From Halomonas sp. UBA3074 (GTDB taxonomy: Bacteria > Pseudomonadota > Gammaproteobacteria > Pseudomonadales > Halomonadaceae): a stretch of DNA of 64,000 bases. Position numbers and translations under genes: made by a program. The DNA is taken from positions 1 to 64,000 of the forward strand of contig NZ_DFBS01000032.1 in assembly GCF_002366715.1 (NCBI RefSeq). The letters run 5' to 3'. Shown piece by piece: positions 45,756 through 53,885 of this stretch (position 1 is its first letter; the number at the start of each line of letters is the position of its first letter). Under the pieces are notes generated by a model that was not told the DNA's origin, did not search any database, and was given only the letters and a program-made list of their open reading frames with translations.

Positions 45756-46103
45756 ATGACGTCTTTTCCCATGAACCGTCCGTCACCCTGGAGGTCACCG
45801 CTGGGCGCTCAGCTACCCACAGTCTCTGCCAGCCCACGCCTTGCTACTGACCCCTTTGGGGATCATCGCTTGGCCATGCTGGCACGCAAGGAGCCAACTC
45901 GGCGACTGGTGCGTGACGTCATTGCCCTACGACGATTGCGCAAGCTGAGTCAGTCAGCACTGGCAGCGGAGCTAGGGGTCAGCAAGCGCACGTGGCAGGA
46001 GTGGGAACAGGGCCGACGCTTGCCCTCGGGCGTGGGCAAAGCGTTGCTAGAGCGCTGGGCAAGCGATCAACCGGCATGGCCGGGCCTAACCCCTGAAAAT
46101 TGA
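45756..46103 (+). CDS. helix-turn-helix (XRE-like) protein
   Basis: 115 aa. The C-terminal half has an XRE/Cro fold pattern, 'LSQSALAAELGVSKRTWQEWEQGRRLP', with a recognition helix around residues 75-90; the N-terminal 45 residues look disordered. It lies directly after the Gp2/YfjJ gene and is probably its regulator. Confidence 0.75.
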   Translation: MTSFPMNRPSPWRSPLGAQLPTVSASPRLATDPFGDHRLAMLARKEPTRRLVRDVIALRRLRKLSQSALAAELGVSKRTWQEWEQGRRLPSGVGKALLERWASDQPAWPGLTPEN

Positions 46104-46256
46104 CGCTAAGCTGTTGATTCACTATTTCTGGGAATTTATCTTTAGGCAATAAATCGCGGAGCTTTTTTTGCATTTAGTATAAAAATATTTAGCGATTCTG
46201 ATAAACTCTTTGGCAACTGGTTTTCCCCCTGATCACGACGCTGCTGAGCCACTGCC

Positions 46257-47432
46257 ATGACCTTGCCCCACGACGATGCTGCCCCTACCGAAGGCGCTGC
46301 CACACTCGACAGTTCGATGGCAATTGCCTGCACATTTAATCGTCGTGAAGAAGCAAGTGCGAAGGAAGTGGTGTTTCCTGCTGATGACCCGATCAAGAAA
46401 CTACCTGACATTGAAAAGGCCATCCAAGCGATTCCTCGGCGACCGTTACAGGGTCGCCTTCTAGAAGATGACTTTATCCCTAAGCCACTCCTTCCTGGAC
46501 AGCCAAAACATAAAAGACGTTGGCGAGTGAAAGACCGCAGCCGGTTTTATCAATACCGTCTTCACTTAGAGACCTTGATGCAGCTGAATGATGGGCGTTA
46601 TAACCTCAGCTTGTATGCTCGGGCATTTAACAAGCATCTTGGCTGGTGTTGGATGGGATCTTATTCAGGGCGCGACCTGTCGCTACCGGAGCTTGAAGCA
46701 CGTCAGGTGAGTCAACGTTTTCAGACATCGCTCGAATTGTTGACCGAAGAGATCACGTCTCCTGCCTTCAAGCGTCAAGTCAAAGAGTCCACCACCCTTG
46801 CCAAGTCACGGGCGTCATCCCTCAGGACGTGGATGCGATCGGCTTTTCAGCAAGCGCCGTATTTGCTCTGGGTCCAGGTACAGTTGAGTTATCGAACCCT
46901 TCACTACGCTGACCTCGCCCAAAGTCTCAAAGATCGCCAGGCATTCCTTAAGAACCGCCGAGGTAATCCCTTGTTCAATTATTTGGTGGGTTACGTGGGC
47001 AAGCTGCATTACTTCCCGATGAAGGGCTTGGTGCACGACATGATTTTCCTGTATGACGCTCGCTACGTGCAGGAAGGCGCCTCCTTGCCGCAGGCATTCG
47101 CTCAACGTTGGCAGAACGTAACGAACAACCATGGGATAGCCTGGATCGAAGGGGAACTCCTTCATCCCGAGGCACCAAGGATCAACGGCGTCTGTTCCTT
47201 GGAAACCGAGGAAGACCAACAGCGTTTAAAGCAGCTGATCCGTTACCTGAGTCATTACGACAACTACCTGCACTACGATCTTCCCCCCCACACACGAACC
47301 TTGGTGACGTCACAGCGTCCGGGAAAGAAGCGGGCAACGAAAGGAAAACAGGGGCAATGCAAGACGCCCAGCAAGACACGCCATAAGCCATCTGCCAAGG
47401 CACCCCAGGAGCCACCCCCTTTCGAAATTTAA
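46257..47432 (+). CDS. divergent Gp2/YfjJ-like protein lacking the HUH motif
   Basis: 391 aa. The middle can be laid beside the Gp2/YfjJ protein at 44986: a 'LLWVQVQLSYR' strand, a 50-residue helical part, then 'NYLVGYVGKLHYFPMKGLVHDMIFLYDA', where VHD stands in place of HYH, and a later RYLSHYDNYL segment in place of the Tyr helix. N- and C-terminal extensions are charged; the C-terminus is Lys/Pro-rich. The relation is my own alignment by eye. No SD sequence precedes the ATG at 46257. Confidence 0.5.
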   Translation: MTLPHDDAAPTEGAATLDSSMAIACTFNRREEASAKEVVFPADDPIKKLPDIEKAIQAIPRRPLQGRLLEDDFIPKPLLPGQPKHKRRWRVKDRSRFYQYRLHLETLMQLNDGRYNLSLYARAFNKHLGWCWMGSYSGRDLSLPELEARQVSQRFQTSLELLTEEITSPAFKRQVKESTTLAKSRASSLRTWMRSAFQQAPYLLWVQVQLSYRTLHYADLAQSLKDRQAFLKNRRGNPLFNYLVGYVGKLHYFPMKGLVHDMIFLYDARYVQEGASLPQAFAQRWQNVTNNHGIAWIEGELLHPEAPRINGVCSLETEEDQQRLKQLIRYLSHYDNYLHYDLPPHTRTLVTSQRPGKKRATKGKQGQCKTPSKTRHKPSAKAPQEPPPFEI

Positions 47433-47510
47433 GGACACACTGAGAAGCTGGCACCTTACCAGCGATTGTTTTACCCTAGCGCACATTGTCCTTTATTAGC
47501 AGGCAACAAC

Positions 47511-47909
47511 GTGACCGATCCGATCACCCAGCACGAACAGCTCAAGCGCGACCAGCAGCGTATTGCAGATAAGATTGAACAACTCGAGAAAGATGAAGCC
47601 TACCAACAAGCCGTGGCCTTCAAGCAAGACATTGAGACCGTCCTAAAAAAGCACGGCAAGAGCGAAGCTGAGCTGTTACAGCTCTTCGGCCACTCTGCCC
47701 CAAAGAGCACGCGCAAAACACCGCGTCAAAAAGGGGGCAAGTCACAGCCGTTAAAGCGCTACACCAATACTCATACAGGGGATGTCGTAGAGGCCCGGAG
47801 CCTCCGAAAACCTAAGCTACAGGAATGGAAGGCAGAATACGGTGAAGACACAGTGAAAAGTTGGGCCGAGGTGATCGAAGATAAGGATGCAGTGAGCAAA
47901 ACACCGTAA
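47511..47909 (+). CDS. MvaT-family H-NS-like xenogeneic silencer
   Basis: 132 aa from GTG 47511. The N-terminal coiled coil (about 5-60) serves oligomerisation; the C-terminal DNA-binding part reads YTNTHTGDVVEARSLRKPKLQEWKAEYG, then DTVKSW, closely matching the MvaT/MvaU pattern of pseudomonads. Such proteins coat AT-rich foreign DNA. Carried on the island, it may silence island genes or mimic host H-NS. A hairpin AACGCCC/GGGCGTT follows at 47948-47967. Confidence 0.8.
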   Translation: MTDPITQHEQLKRDQQRIADKIEQLEKDEAYQQAVAFKQDIETVLKKHGKSEAELLQLFGHSAPKSTRKTPRQKGGKSQPLKRYTNTHTGDVVEARSLRKPKLQEWKAEYGEDTVKSWAEVIEDKDAVSKTP

Positions 47910-47997
47910 CGTGCTTACCCAACCCGTAAGTGAGATTTCATTGCGCTAACGCCCCGTACTGGGCGTTGTGGTTGTATCTTTTAGCTAAGGACTTTTC

Positions 47998-48477
47998 ATG
48001 CGGCTTTCGCCCGACCTTCACGCTGATCTGCGCCTGACGCCCATCGACATTGCCCTACTGGCGACAAAGCAACGCGTCATTGACCTGCTGTTCACAGATA
48101 TCCCGCCATTGGCCTCACGGTTTCCGATCGTGATTTCGGTCTTGCCCTAAACTGGATCTGTGCGCCCTGGTGACACCGTCCGACACCGAGAACCTGTTTG
48201 CCGAGCATACGCCCGTGGCGTGTCGGCACACTACCCACTGTTGTTGGCCTCGTTGTTGCGAGACGATCATCCTGGGCAGGTCTCGCCCCCATTAGTTCGT
48301 GCGCCGTCGCCAGCGGTGGTGGCAAATCTTGTGGCTTCGCATTTTACGCTGAAGGAAGGATTCAGACTGTTTGAGCACGAAGAGCCCACACCTTACCTGC
48401 AAAGCCAGATTGATAAATTAGAGGCCTGCGCCAAAAATGAAGTGCGCTCCCATAAGCTGGTTGGCCAGCCGTCATAA
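47998..48477 (+). pseudogene. possible frameshifted small gene
   Basis: From ATG 47998 a frame of 50 codons (MRLSPDLHADLRLTPIDIA...) runs to a stop at about 48150; protein-like text continues in a second frame (GLTVSDRDFGLALNWICALV) and then in a third from about 48210 to 48477. This looks like one gene with two frameshifts, but no family was recognised and coincidence is possible. Confidence 0.3.
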
Positions 48478-48550
48478 TAGCTGGCCTGTAGATATGGACG
48501 AAAGCGGCCAACAGGCCGCGTTATGCCGTTAGGATGGGAAAATAGCGTGA

Positions 48551-49099
48551 CTATTTTGTGCTTGGACGACGTACTTCTGTCCAAGAATCATCGCTGACGT
48601 GTTCGGCTTGGTCGAGCCGACACTGCAGAAGCTCGGCCATAGATTCCCAGTTAAATTTGGATCTAGCCACGTCCAGTAGGGGATAGTCGCCATCCGGGGT
48701 AGAAACATCCCAAATAACGACCGAATGAATGAACCGGCGCAACCACATAAAATCAGGATTTTCAGGGATATTCGGGCAATTCGTCTGTAAATCTGCGCGC
48801 AATAAATAATGCGCATGATCCGCAGCAAGCTCGTCAAGCGTTGGCCACTTTTTGCTACAGACAAAATGGTTACTCAATGCAGCCTCCCGAAACGCATGCA
48901 CTTCTGGCAAAACAGGCCACGCTATTTCCCATGCTTGGGCACGAGATTGAGTCTCCCACCACTTTCTGAAATCTTGATTCATCTGACTATTAAGGTGGTA
49001 GAAAGCCGCTTGCAACGCCTCGCAGTGGCGAATCATGTCACGTACCTGCGCGGGCCGCACTTGGGTTTTATGGCTGACGGGGGCATTGTAAATTTTCAT
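48551..49099 (-). CDS. hypothetical island protein, intact copy
   Basis: 182 aa, mixed helical, Trp-rich, with no recognised motif. A decayed paralogue at 50996-51392 shares the PAQVRDMI block and the EAALxNHFVC block, which shows that this is a real protein family. It stands alone on the minus strand; the 289-bp gap 49100-49388 beyond it holds nothing I recognise. Confidence 0.65.
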   Translation of the reverse strand: MKIYNAPVSHKTQVRPAQVRDMIRHCEALQAAFYHLNSQMNQDFRKWWETQSRAQAWEIAWPVLPEVHAFREAALSNHFVCSKKWPTLDELAADHAHYLLRADLQTNCPNIPENPDFMWLRRFIHSVVIWDVSTPDGDYPLLDVARSKFNWESMAELLQCRLDQAEHVSDDSWTEVRRPSTK

Positions 49100-49388
49100 G
49101 GCCGTGAAAATGCCTATTAGCTGCTTTGCTGAACGTTGACAACCATCTTCTGTAAGCCACAGAGCAAATGTGCCTTCAGCAAATCGGTGATGTGACGGGA
49201 GGCATGGATACCTGGAATGCCTAAAAGATTAGTAGTTTAACGTAAAATGGATGGCCTTCGCCTATCGCTTTATTCCATAAAGTTAGTGGTAGCTAGGTCA
49301 CGGCATAGAAAGCCGCGAAAAGCGGCTGAGGCAGTTGTGCTAGGTGTAACGTGATAAGCGCACTACGCGCAGTATTGGAAAGCAGGCT

Positions 49389-50351
49389 TTAGCGATCAGC
49401 ACTACCGACCGGCAGCAGCTGTTGAGCTAATTCGTTCACTGTTTGTAAAGCTTCATTCCAGGTCGCGGGCTCATCGTGATAAACCAGCGGGCCGATAAAA
49501 CGCTCGTAGCGTTCCTGATGGATCGGATGGGTCTGTAAGCATCCCAGGCCATATAGCAGTTCATCCGCTGGGCTAGCGACAAATTGCGCATGTTGGTTGC
49601 CAAACTGAGCTACGTCCGTCTGTATTACTGCCTGTACTAGCGTGCGTAATGCGGCCATGTCATATCCGCCGGATGTCGCCATGTGAAGATCGTAGACGTG
49701 CCTTACCAGCGTTTCATCGTCTTTTCGGGAAGGATCACGATTCACGTGAGCTGTGCGACGCAGTAATGCCACCAGCTTCTCGCTGATCGTGGCAGGTAGG
49801 CTAACCACTGGAAAGGAAGCTACCTCTGGGGGTAAATTAAGAGCCTCGGCATACAAAGAGCTGACAGAGCAAACCACGGCGGGCTCATAAAGTTCTGATG
49901 CTGTGACATCTAGCTTCAAGTCAGGTCGAAGCGCAGAAATGCTGCCTTGGGTTCGGGGATAGCGAACGGTAAACTCCGCATACCGGTACTCGTTACGCTT
50001 GACGATACCACCATCGGGATCAAGCTCTAGAATCTGAGAACGGCTGATGATTGTTTCTATTTCGGTCAGTACCGCTTTTCGTGCTGACTTTAGCGCCGTT
50101 CGAGACATGCCTATTGCTACCCCATCGCGGGGAACAAGCTTGATATCGATATCCTCGGACATACGGAAAAGCTTGTGGTGGGCTTTTGCCAGGCTGGTAC
50201 CGCCTGCGAATACCAGCTCAAACGTTTCCGAATGCAACTCAGAAAGCAGACTCAATAACTGGACGGCATAAACATCCTTTTCCACGATAGCAGGGTTATC
50301 AATGCCCAGCGCATCCGCCACATCGGGAAACACCCCCGGATCGATGTTCAT
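49389..50351 (-). CDS. abiEii: AbiEii-type nucleotidyltransferase toxin
   Basis: 320 aa. The nucleotidyltransferase signature is present: FAGGTSLAKAHHKLFRMSED (GG-T/S) and the DIDIKL metal motif shortly after. AbiEii toxins (relatives of MenT) modify tRNA or nucleotides to arrest growth on phage attack. The ATG overlaps the antitoxin stop (ATGA). Confidence 0.85.
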   Translation of the reverse strand: MNIDPGVFPDVADALGIDNPAIVEKDVYAVQLLSLLSELHSETFELVFAGGTSLAKAHHKLFRMSEDIDIKLVPRDGVAIGMSRTALKSARKAVLTEIETIISRSQILELDPDGGIVKRNEYRYAEFTVRYPRTQGSISALRPDLKLDVTASELYEPAVVCSVSSLYAEALNLPPEVASFPVVSLPATISEKLVALLRRTAHVNRDPSRKDDETLVRHVYDLHMATSGGYDMAALRTLVQAVIQTDVAQFGNQHAQFVASPADELLYGLGCLQTHPIHQERYERFIGPLVYHDEPATWNEALQTVNELAQQLLPVGSADR

Positions 50352-50764
50352 GCAGAAGCACGCTCAATACCCAAGCGATATTTCCCGTAGGCAATCTGGC
50401 GATGAAACGGGCCTTTGACTCTGACCATCACTCGCGCCGGAATTTGTGTGCGGCCCGCCTGATAAGCCTTTTCTGCACTGGCTGGCTCCCACTGCACCCC
50501 TAGGCGATTCAATGCCTCTTTGGCGGCTTGATCAAAGCCACCGGGCGCCGCAATCATTGGTTTACCCGTGATACGGTTTGGGCGCGCTTTAGCGTATAGC
50601 CCCTTACCAATACGAACTAATCTTCCCTGCGCTTCTAATTGCCGAAGCACACGGCCAACTTGGTCATAACCACCCAGTGCAGCGAAATCATCACGTAGAA
50701 ATACCATTCGCCGACTCTTGCGAATTTTGTCACGAATGCGTGACTCAAGCGTTTGAGTAGTCAT
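50348..50764 (-). CDS. abiEi: AbiEi-type antitoxin, DUF6088 family
   Basis: 138 aa from ATG 50764, preceded by TGGAGG. The N-terminal winged helix, 'FLRDDFAALGGYDQVGRVLRQLEAQGRLVRIGKGLYAKAR', is the AbiEi DNA-binding pattern; the antitoxin autoregulates the pair. It is shorter than classic AbiEi and matches the DUF6088 branch. The upstream gap 50765-50995 is strongly AT-rich and includes a TTTAACTGTTAAA dyad near 50887. Confidence 0.8.
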   Translation of the reverse strand: MTTQTLESRIRDKIRKSRRMVFLRDDFAALGGYDQVGRVLRQLEAQGRLVRIGKGLYAKARPNRITGKPMIAAPGGFDQAAKEALNRLGVQWEPASAEKAYQAGRTQIPARVMVRVKGPFHRQIAYGKYRLGIERASA

Positions 50765-50995
50765 GTAACGCCTCCAGTAGCTGGACAATGACGATAGTTA
50801 CTCTATACCTTCAGACTGATAAATACAAAAACACGACACTATGAAAAAATAAAATTTATTTTTTTTAAAAATAAACAGATATTTAACAGTTAAAATAAAA
50901 AATACAACCGCCGCAAGGCTCTCCACGTCCCGTCTCTATTCCGAGCCACCCAAAGAAAATCTCAGCATGTAAGAAGCGAAATATCCTTTTCCTAA

Positions 50996-51392
50996 TTAAC
51001 GTTCCACACCACCACCGTATGGGCGAAGCCTCGCTTCCATAGGAAACCGACATCCGCTGGCACCAGGAAACCCTCCATTCAATAGTTCTTCCCTAAACTG
51101 GTGTGCGTTCCCTTGAATCTCATCGAAAGCCTTCCAATTGGCACATACGAAGTGATTATTGAGCGCGGCTTCCTTGAACACCTTTACTTCTCGCTGCTTC
51201 GGCCACTAATTCACCACTACTTACCAGCTTGGATACTTACTAACATCAAGAAAATACCGAGGGTTCTATTGGTTGTCATAGAGGCCAGACGATCGAACGT
51301 ATGCTGCAAGGTTAACAACATCAAATCATGTCACGTACTTGCGCAGGAAGAATATGGGTCGAATAACTGGCGGGGAGAAATAAAATTTTCGT
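50996..51392 (-). pseudogene. decayed paralogue of the 48551-49099 gene
   Basis: The N-terminal end retains PAQVRDMI in a frame starting at ACG in place of ATG, several stops follow, and the C-terminal part retains VFKEAALNNHFVC, matching AFREAALSNHFVC in the intact copy. Multiple stops and frame changes show it is dead. The gap 51393-51568 shows no gene. Confidence 0.7.
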
Positions 51393-51568
51393 AGATTACA
51401 GGATGCCCTATTCCTTGGCTTGCTGCTCTTTAGTCAACCAGCGGAAGCAGGCTTCTGTTATTAGCTCTAGGGACTTAACCGTAAATCTGACTATTGGCAT
51501 GGACGAAGGGCTGAAAAATCAATACATTTGCGTATTGAGAAAGTCACCACATAGATAGGCAGCCCTGC

Positions 51569-52297
51569 ATGAGTACAGCAACAACGATCGGAGAGAGGCT
51601 ACGCCAGCTCATGGAAGAGCAGGGAATTGGTGAAAATGAGTTGGCTAGGCGCTCCAAGGTGCCACAGCCAACCATACATCGCATACTCAAGGGTGTGAGC
51701 AATTCTCCGAGAATCAGTAATTTAGAGAAGCTTGCAGCCTCGTTAGGGACTACTGCTAGTTTTCTTGCCCATGGCGGTGGAAACCGAGGTCTTTTCGGGT
51801 CGTCGGACACGGGAATGCCGGGGGTAGGGGTAGGAACAGCAGTATCTTCCTTAACCGGTTCTGCACGACATGACAGAGCGTCCCCTCCCCCATGCTTTTG
51901 GTCGTACCCAATTCTCACCTGGTCCGAAGCTATGCAAGCTAATCGGCTGGATGCACGTGCACCCGGCGAGAAAAATCAATTTGAATCATGTGACTACTTA
52001 AAGATCGGAGTGGCTTTCTGGCTCAAGATGTGTGGTGATGCCATGGCTGCGCCGATCGGGGCCTCTCCTAGCCTGCCTGAGGGGACGCTTGTGCTATTAG
52101 ACACAGGTCTACAGGCGGAGCCCGGAAAGCTGGTCCTTGTCGAACTCCCTGACAGCCCGAAGCCAACGCTCCGCATGTTGATAGAAGAGAGTGGTCGGCG
52201 CTACTTAAAACCACTTAACCCAGCCTACCCACTGATTTCATTAGACAATAACTGTCACATATTGGCGGTAGCTATCGAAGCTAAGATCGAGTTGTAA
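51569..52297 (+). CDS. CI/LexA-like repressor with altered S24 catalytic residues
   Basis: 242 aa. An N-terminal XRE helix-turn-helix (about 5-65, ENELARRSKVPQPTIHRILKG) is joined to a C-terminal S24-like domain (about 140-242). The usual GDSM with the nucleophilic Ser reads GDAMAAP here, and the usual Lys (tfKKLVE) reads TLRMLIE, so self-cleavage should be lost. It precedes the excisionase and integrase and is their likely repressor. Confidence 0.8.
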   Translation: MSTATTIGERLRQLMEEQGIGENELARRSKVPQPTIHRILKGVSNSPRISNLEKLAASLGTTASFLAHGGGNRGLFGSSDTGMPGVGVGTAVSSLTGSARHDRASPPPCFWSYPILTWSEAMQANRLDARAPGEKNQFESCDYLKIGVAFWLKMCGDAMAAPIGASPSLPEGTLVLLDTGLQAEPGKLVLVELPDSPKPTLRMLIEESGRRYLKPLNPAYPLISLDNNCHILAVAIEAKIEL

Positions 52298-52353
52298 CTT
52301 CCCTCACCCATACCTCAGGTTCTCCACAAACCAGGCTTGCCCTCTTTAATACG

Positions 52354-52389
52354 AAAACGAATTGACTATCTAATGCGTTTTAGTATTAT
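52354..52389 (+). promoter_or_regulatory. promoter and operator of the excisionase-integrase unit
   Basis: TTGACT (52362-52367), 16-bp spacer, TATTAT (52384-52389). Arms AAAACG (52354-52359) and CGTTTT (52376-52381) flank the -35, a plausible site for the upstream repressor. Confidence 0.5.
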
Positions 52390-52428
52390 AGCCTTATGAC
52401 CAGCTCCATGAGGCAACAGAGGTTTCCC

Positions 52429-52764
52429 ATGTCAAACAAATTGCTAAAACCAGAAGACGTTGCAGAAAAATTAGGCATGAGCTTGAGCTGGGTTTACAGC
52501 AACAAGCATCGGATCGGATTTATTCAGTTTGGCAAGGCCGTTCGCTTTGAGCAGAGCGCAGTGGAGAGTTATGCTGAGAGCTGCAAGCGCGGCCCTCAGA
52601 ACGAGGAACGCAAATGGGAATCACAGTCCGATACAGGGAAAAACGCGGGTGTTGGGTCGTTACGGAAACGCACAACGGTCAGCGACATCAACGCACGTTT
52701 GCAGGCACCAGGGAAGGTGAAAAACAAGCAAACGAATACGCCGCATCGCGCAACGCTGCAATAA
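52429..52764 (+). CDS. AlpA/MerR-like excisionase
   Basis: 111 aa from ATG 52429 with AGAGG upstream. The first 60 residues form a winged-helix excisionase pattern, 'LLKPEDVAEKLGMSLSWVYSNKHRIGFIQFGKAVRFEQSAVESYAES'; the remainder is basic and unstructured. The last 151 bases overlap the integrase in another frame. Confidence 0.7.
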   Translation: MSNKLLKPEDVAEKLGMSLSWVYSNKHRIGFIQFGKAVRFEQSAVESYAESCKRGPQNEERKWESQSDTGKNAGVGSLRKRTTVSDINARLQAPGKVKNKQTNTPHRATLQ

Positions 52765-53630
52765 ATGACGCGCGGTTTAACGGTGAGATAATGGGTCGCC
52801 AGCCACGGCGCACTTTTCTCGAAGGCGTCGAGCGCTGGATAGATGAGTATGATGTGGCTAGCCAGGTGAAAGCGATCCGGCCCGTAGCGGCCTACATGGG
52901 CTCGGATGTGATGCTAGGTATTGAGGCAGTAGATAAGGCGAGGCATATGGCGCGGGATCTGCGCAAGCAAGGCCGTAGCCAGAGCACGATCAATAACCAC
53001 GTGCAGGTGGTTAAGCGTGTGCTGAACCTTGCTTACCGAGAGTGGGAATGGATAAACCAGCCGCTGGGTGACAAGCTCAAAAAGCCCAACCCCAAAAACG
53101 AACGGCATGTTTATCTAACAGAGGGTGACTTGCGGCGGCTGCTGCAGGCGATCCCCGATAGCCGTGGTGATGACAAGAAAGTCATCGCCCTGGCAGCCGT
53201 GACAGGGCTGCGCCAGGGCGAGCTTTTATCGCTAGAGCCGTCGAACGTGCACGGTGGTCGCATCGTACTGCGACCAGATCAAACGAAGAACGGGAAGGTG
53301 CGCGTGGTACCGGTACCCGCTGATGCACAAGCGTGGCTGCGTGACCTGCCGTTTGCAAGTAAAAAGCACACGCTACGGGTCACGTTTGAAGCTGCTCGGG
53401 CAGCGATACAGCGGGATGATCTAAGGTTTCACGACCTGCGCCACAGCTACGCCAGCCTGTTAGCGCAAGCGGGCGAGAGCATGACCAGGGTACGGGATCT
53501 CTTGGGGCATTCCAGCCTGCTCGTTACCAGTCGCTACAGTCATATTTTTGACGCCGGACTGGACGATATAGGGGCGCGATTGCCGCAGCTTAGCGGGGCA
53601 TTCTGCGACCAAACTGCGACCAAGCACTAA
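52614..53630 (+). CDS. int: tyrosine recombinase integrase
   Basis: 338 aa from ATG 52614 with GAGGAA upstream. It has the AP2/SAM-like N-terminal part and a catalytic domain with Arg200 (TGLRQGE), Lys226, His273-Arg276 (HDLRH), His299 (LLGHSS) and Tyr308 (SRYSH), a complete active set. It stands 54 bp from the 3' end of the intact tRNA-Leu, its presumed target. Confidence 0.95.
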   Translation: MGITVRYREKRGCWVVTETHNGQRHQRTFAGTREGEKQANEYAASRNAAINDARFNGEIMGRQPRRTFLEGVERWIDEYDVASQVKAIRPVAAYMGSDVMLGIEAVDKARHMARDLRKQGRSQSTINNHVQVVKRVLNLAYREWEWINQPLGDKLKKPNPKNERHVYLTEGDLRRLLQAIPDSRGDDKKVIALAAVTGLRQGELLSLEPSNVHGGRIVLRPDQTKNGKVRVVPVPADAQAWLRDLPFASKKHTLRVTFEAARAAIQRDDLRFHDLRHSYASLLAQAGESMTRVRDLLGHSSLLVTSRYSHIFDAGLDDIGARLPQLSGAFCDQTATKH

Positions 53631-53651
53631 ACGCAAGAGAATTACAGGCAC

Positions 53652-53678
53652 AAAAAAAGGGGCCTAAGCCCCTGATTT
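53652..53678. terminator. bidirectional terminator between integrase and tRNA-Leu
   Basis: A7, stem GGGGC-CTAA-GCCCC, TGATTTT. It serves the tRNA on the minus strand and the integrase on the plus strand, and has the same design as 29720-29748. Confidence 0.8.
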
Positions 53679-53684
53679 TAAAGA

Positions 53685-53745
53685 TGGTGCCGGTAGCCAG
53701 ACTCGAACTGGCACACCCGTAAAGGCGGCGGATTTTGAATCCGCT
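53685..53745 (-). repeat. attR: 61-bp direct repeat in tRNA-Leu
   Basis: Perfect match to 29754-29814. This copy is part of the intact tRNA, with its sequence supplied by the island on integration. Confidence 0.9.
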
Positions 53746-53771
53746 GCGTCTACCAATTCCGCCATACCGGC
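53685..53771 (-). tRNA. tRNA-Leu (anticodon CAA)
   Basis: 87 nt including an encoded CCA. Acceptor GCCGGTA pairs with TACCGGC; the anticodon stem GCGGA/TCCGC encloses TTCAAAA, so the anticodon is CAA and reads UUG. A long variable arm and GTTCGAGTC T loop confirm a class II leucine tRNA. Confidence 0.95.
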
Positions 53772-53782
53772 AATGCGTGCGT

Positions 53783-53810
53783 AGTATACGTAAATTTCTA
53801 GGTGGGTCAA
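53783..53810 (-). promoter_or_regulatory. promoter of tRNA-Leu
   Basis: Minus strand TTGACC (53810-53805), 16-bp spacer, TATACT (53788-53783), with transcription expected to start a few bases before the tRNA. Confidence 0.7.
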
Positions 53811-53885
53811 TCACATTGACTGACTTTATGCAGCCAAAGCGCTATCCTATGCCGCCTGTTTGATCAACGTTAAGAGTTATACGCC

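Noticed and set aside
53816..53848. Promoter TTGACT...TATCCT upstream of queA
   Set aside because: The spacing is 21 bp, too long for a normal sigma-70 promoter; the real queA promoter could not be fixed by eye.
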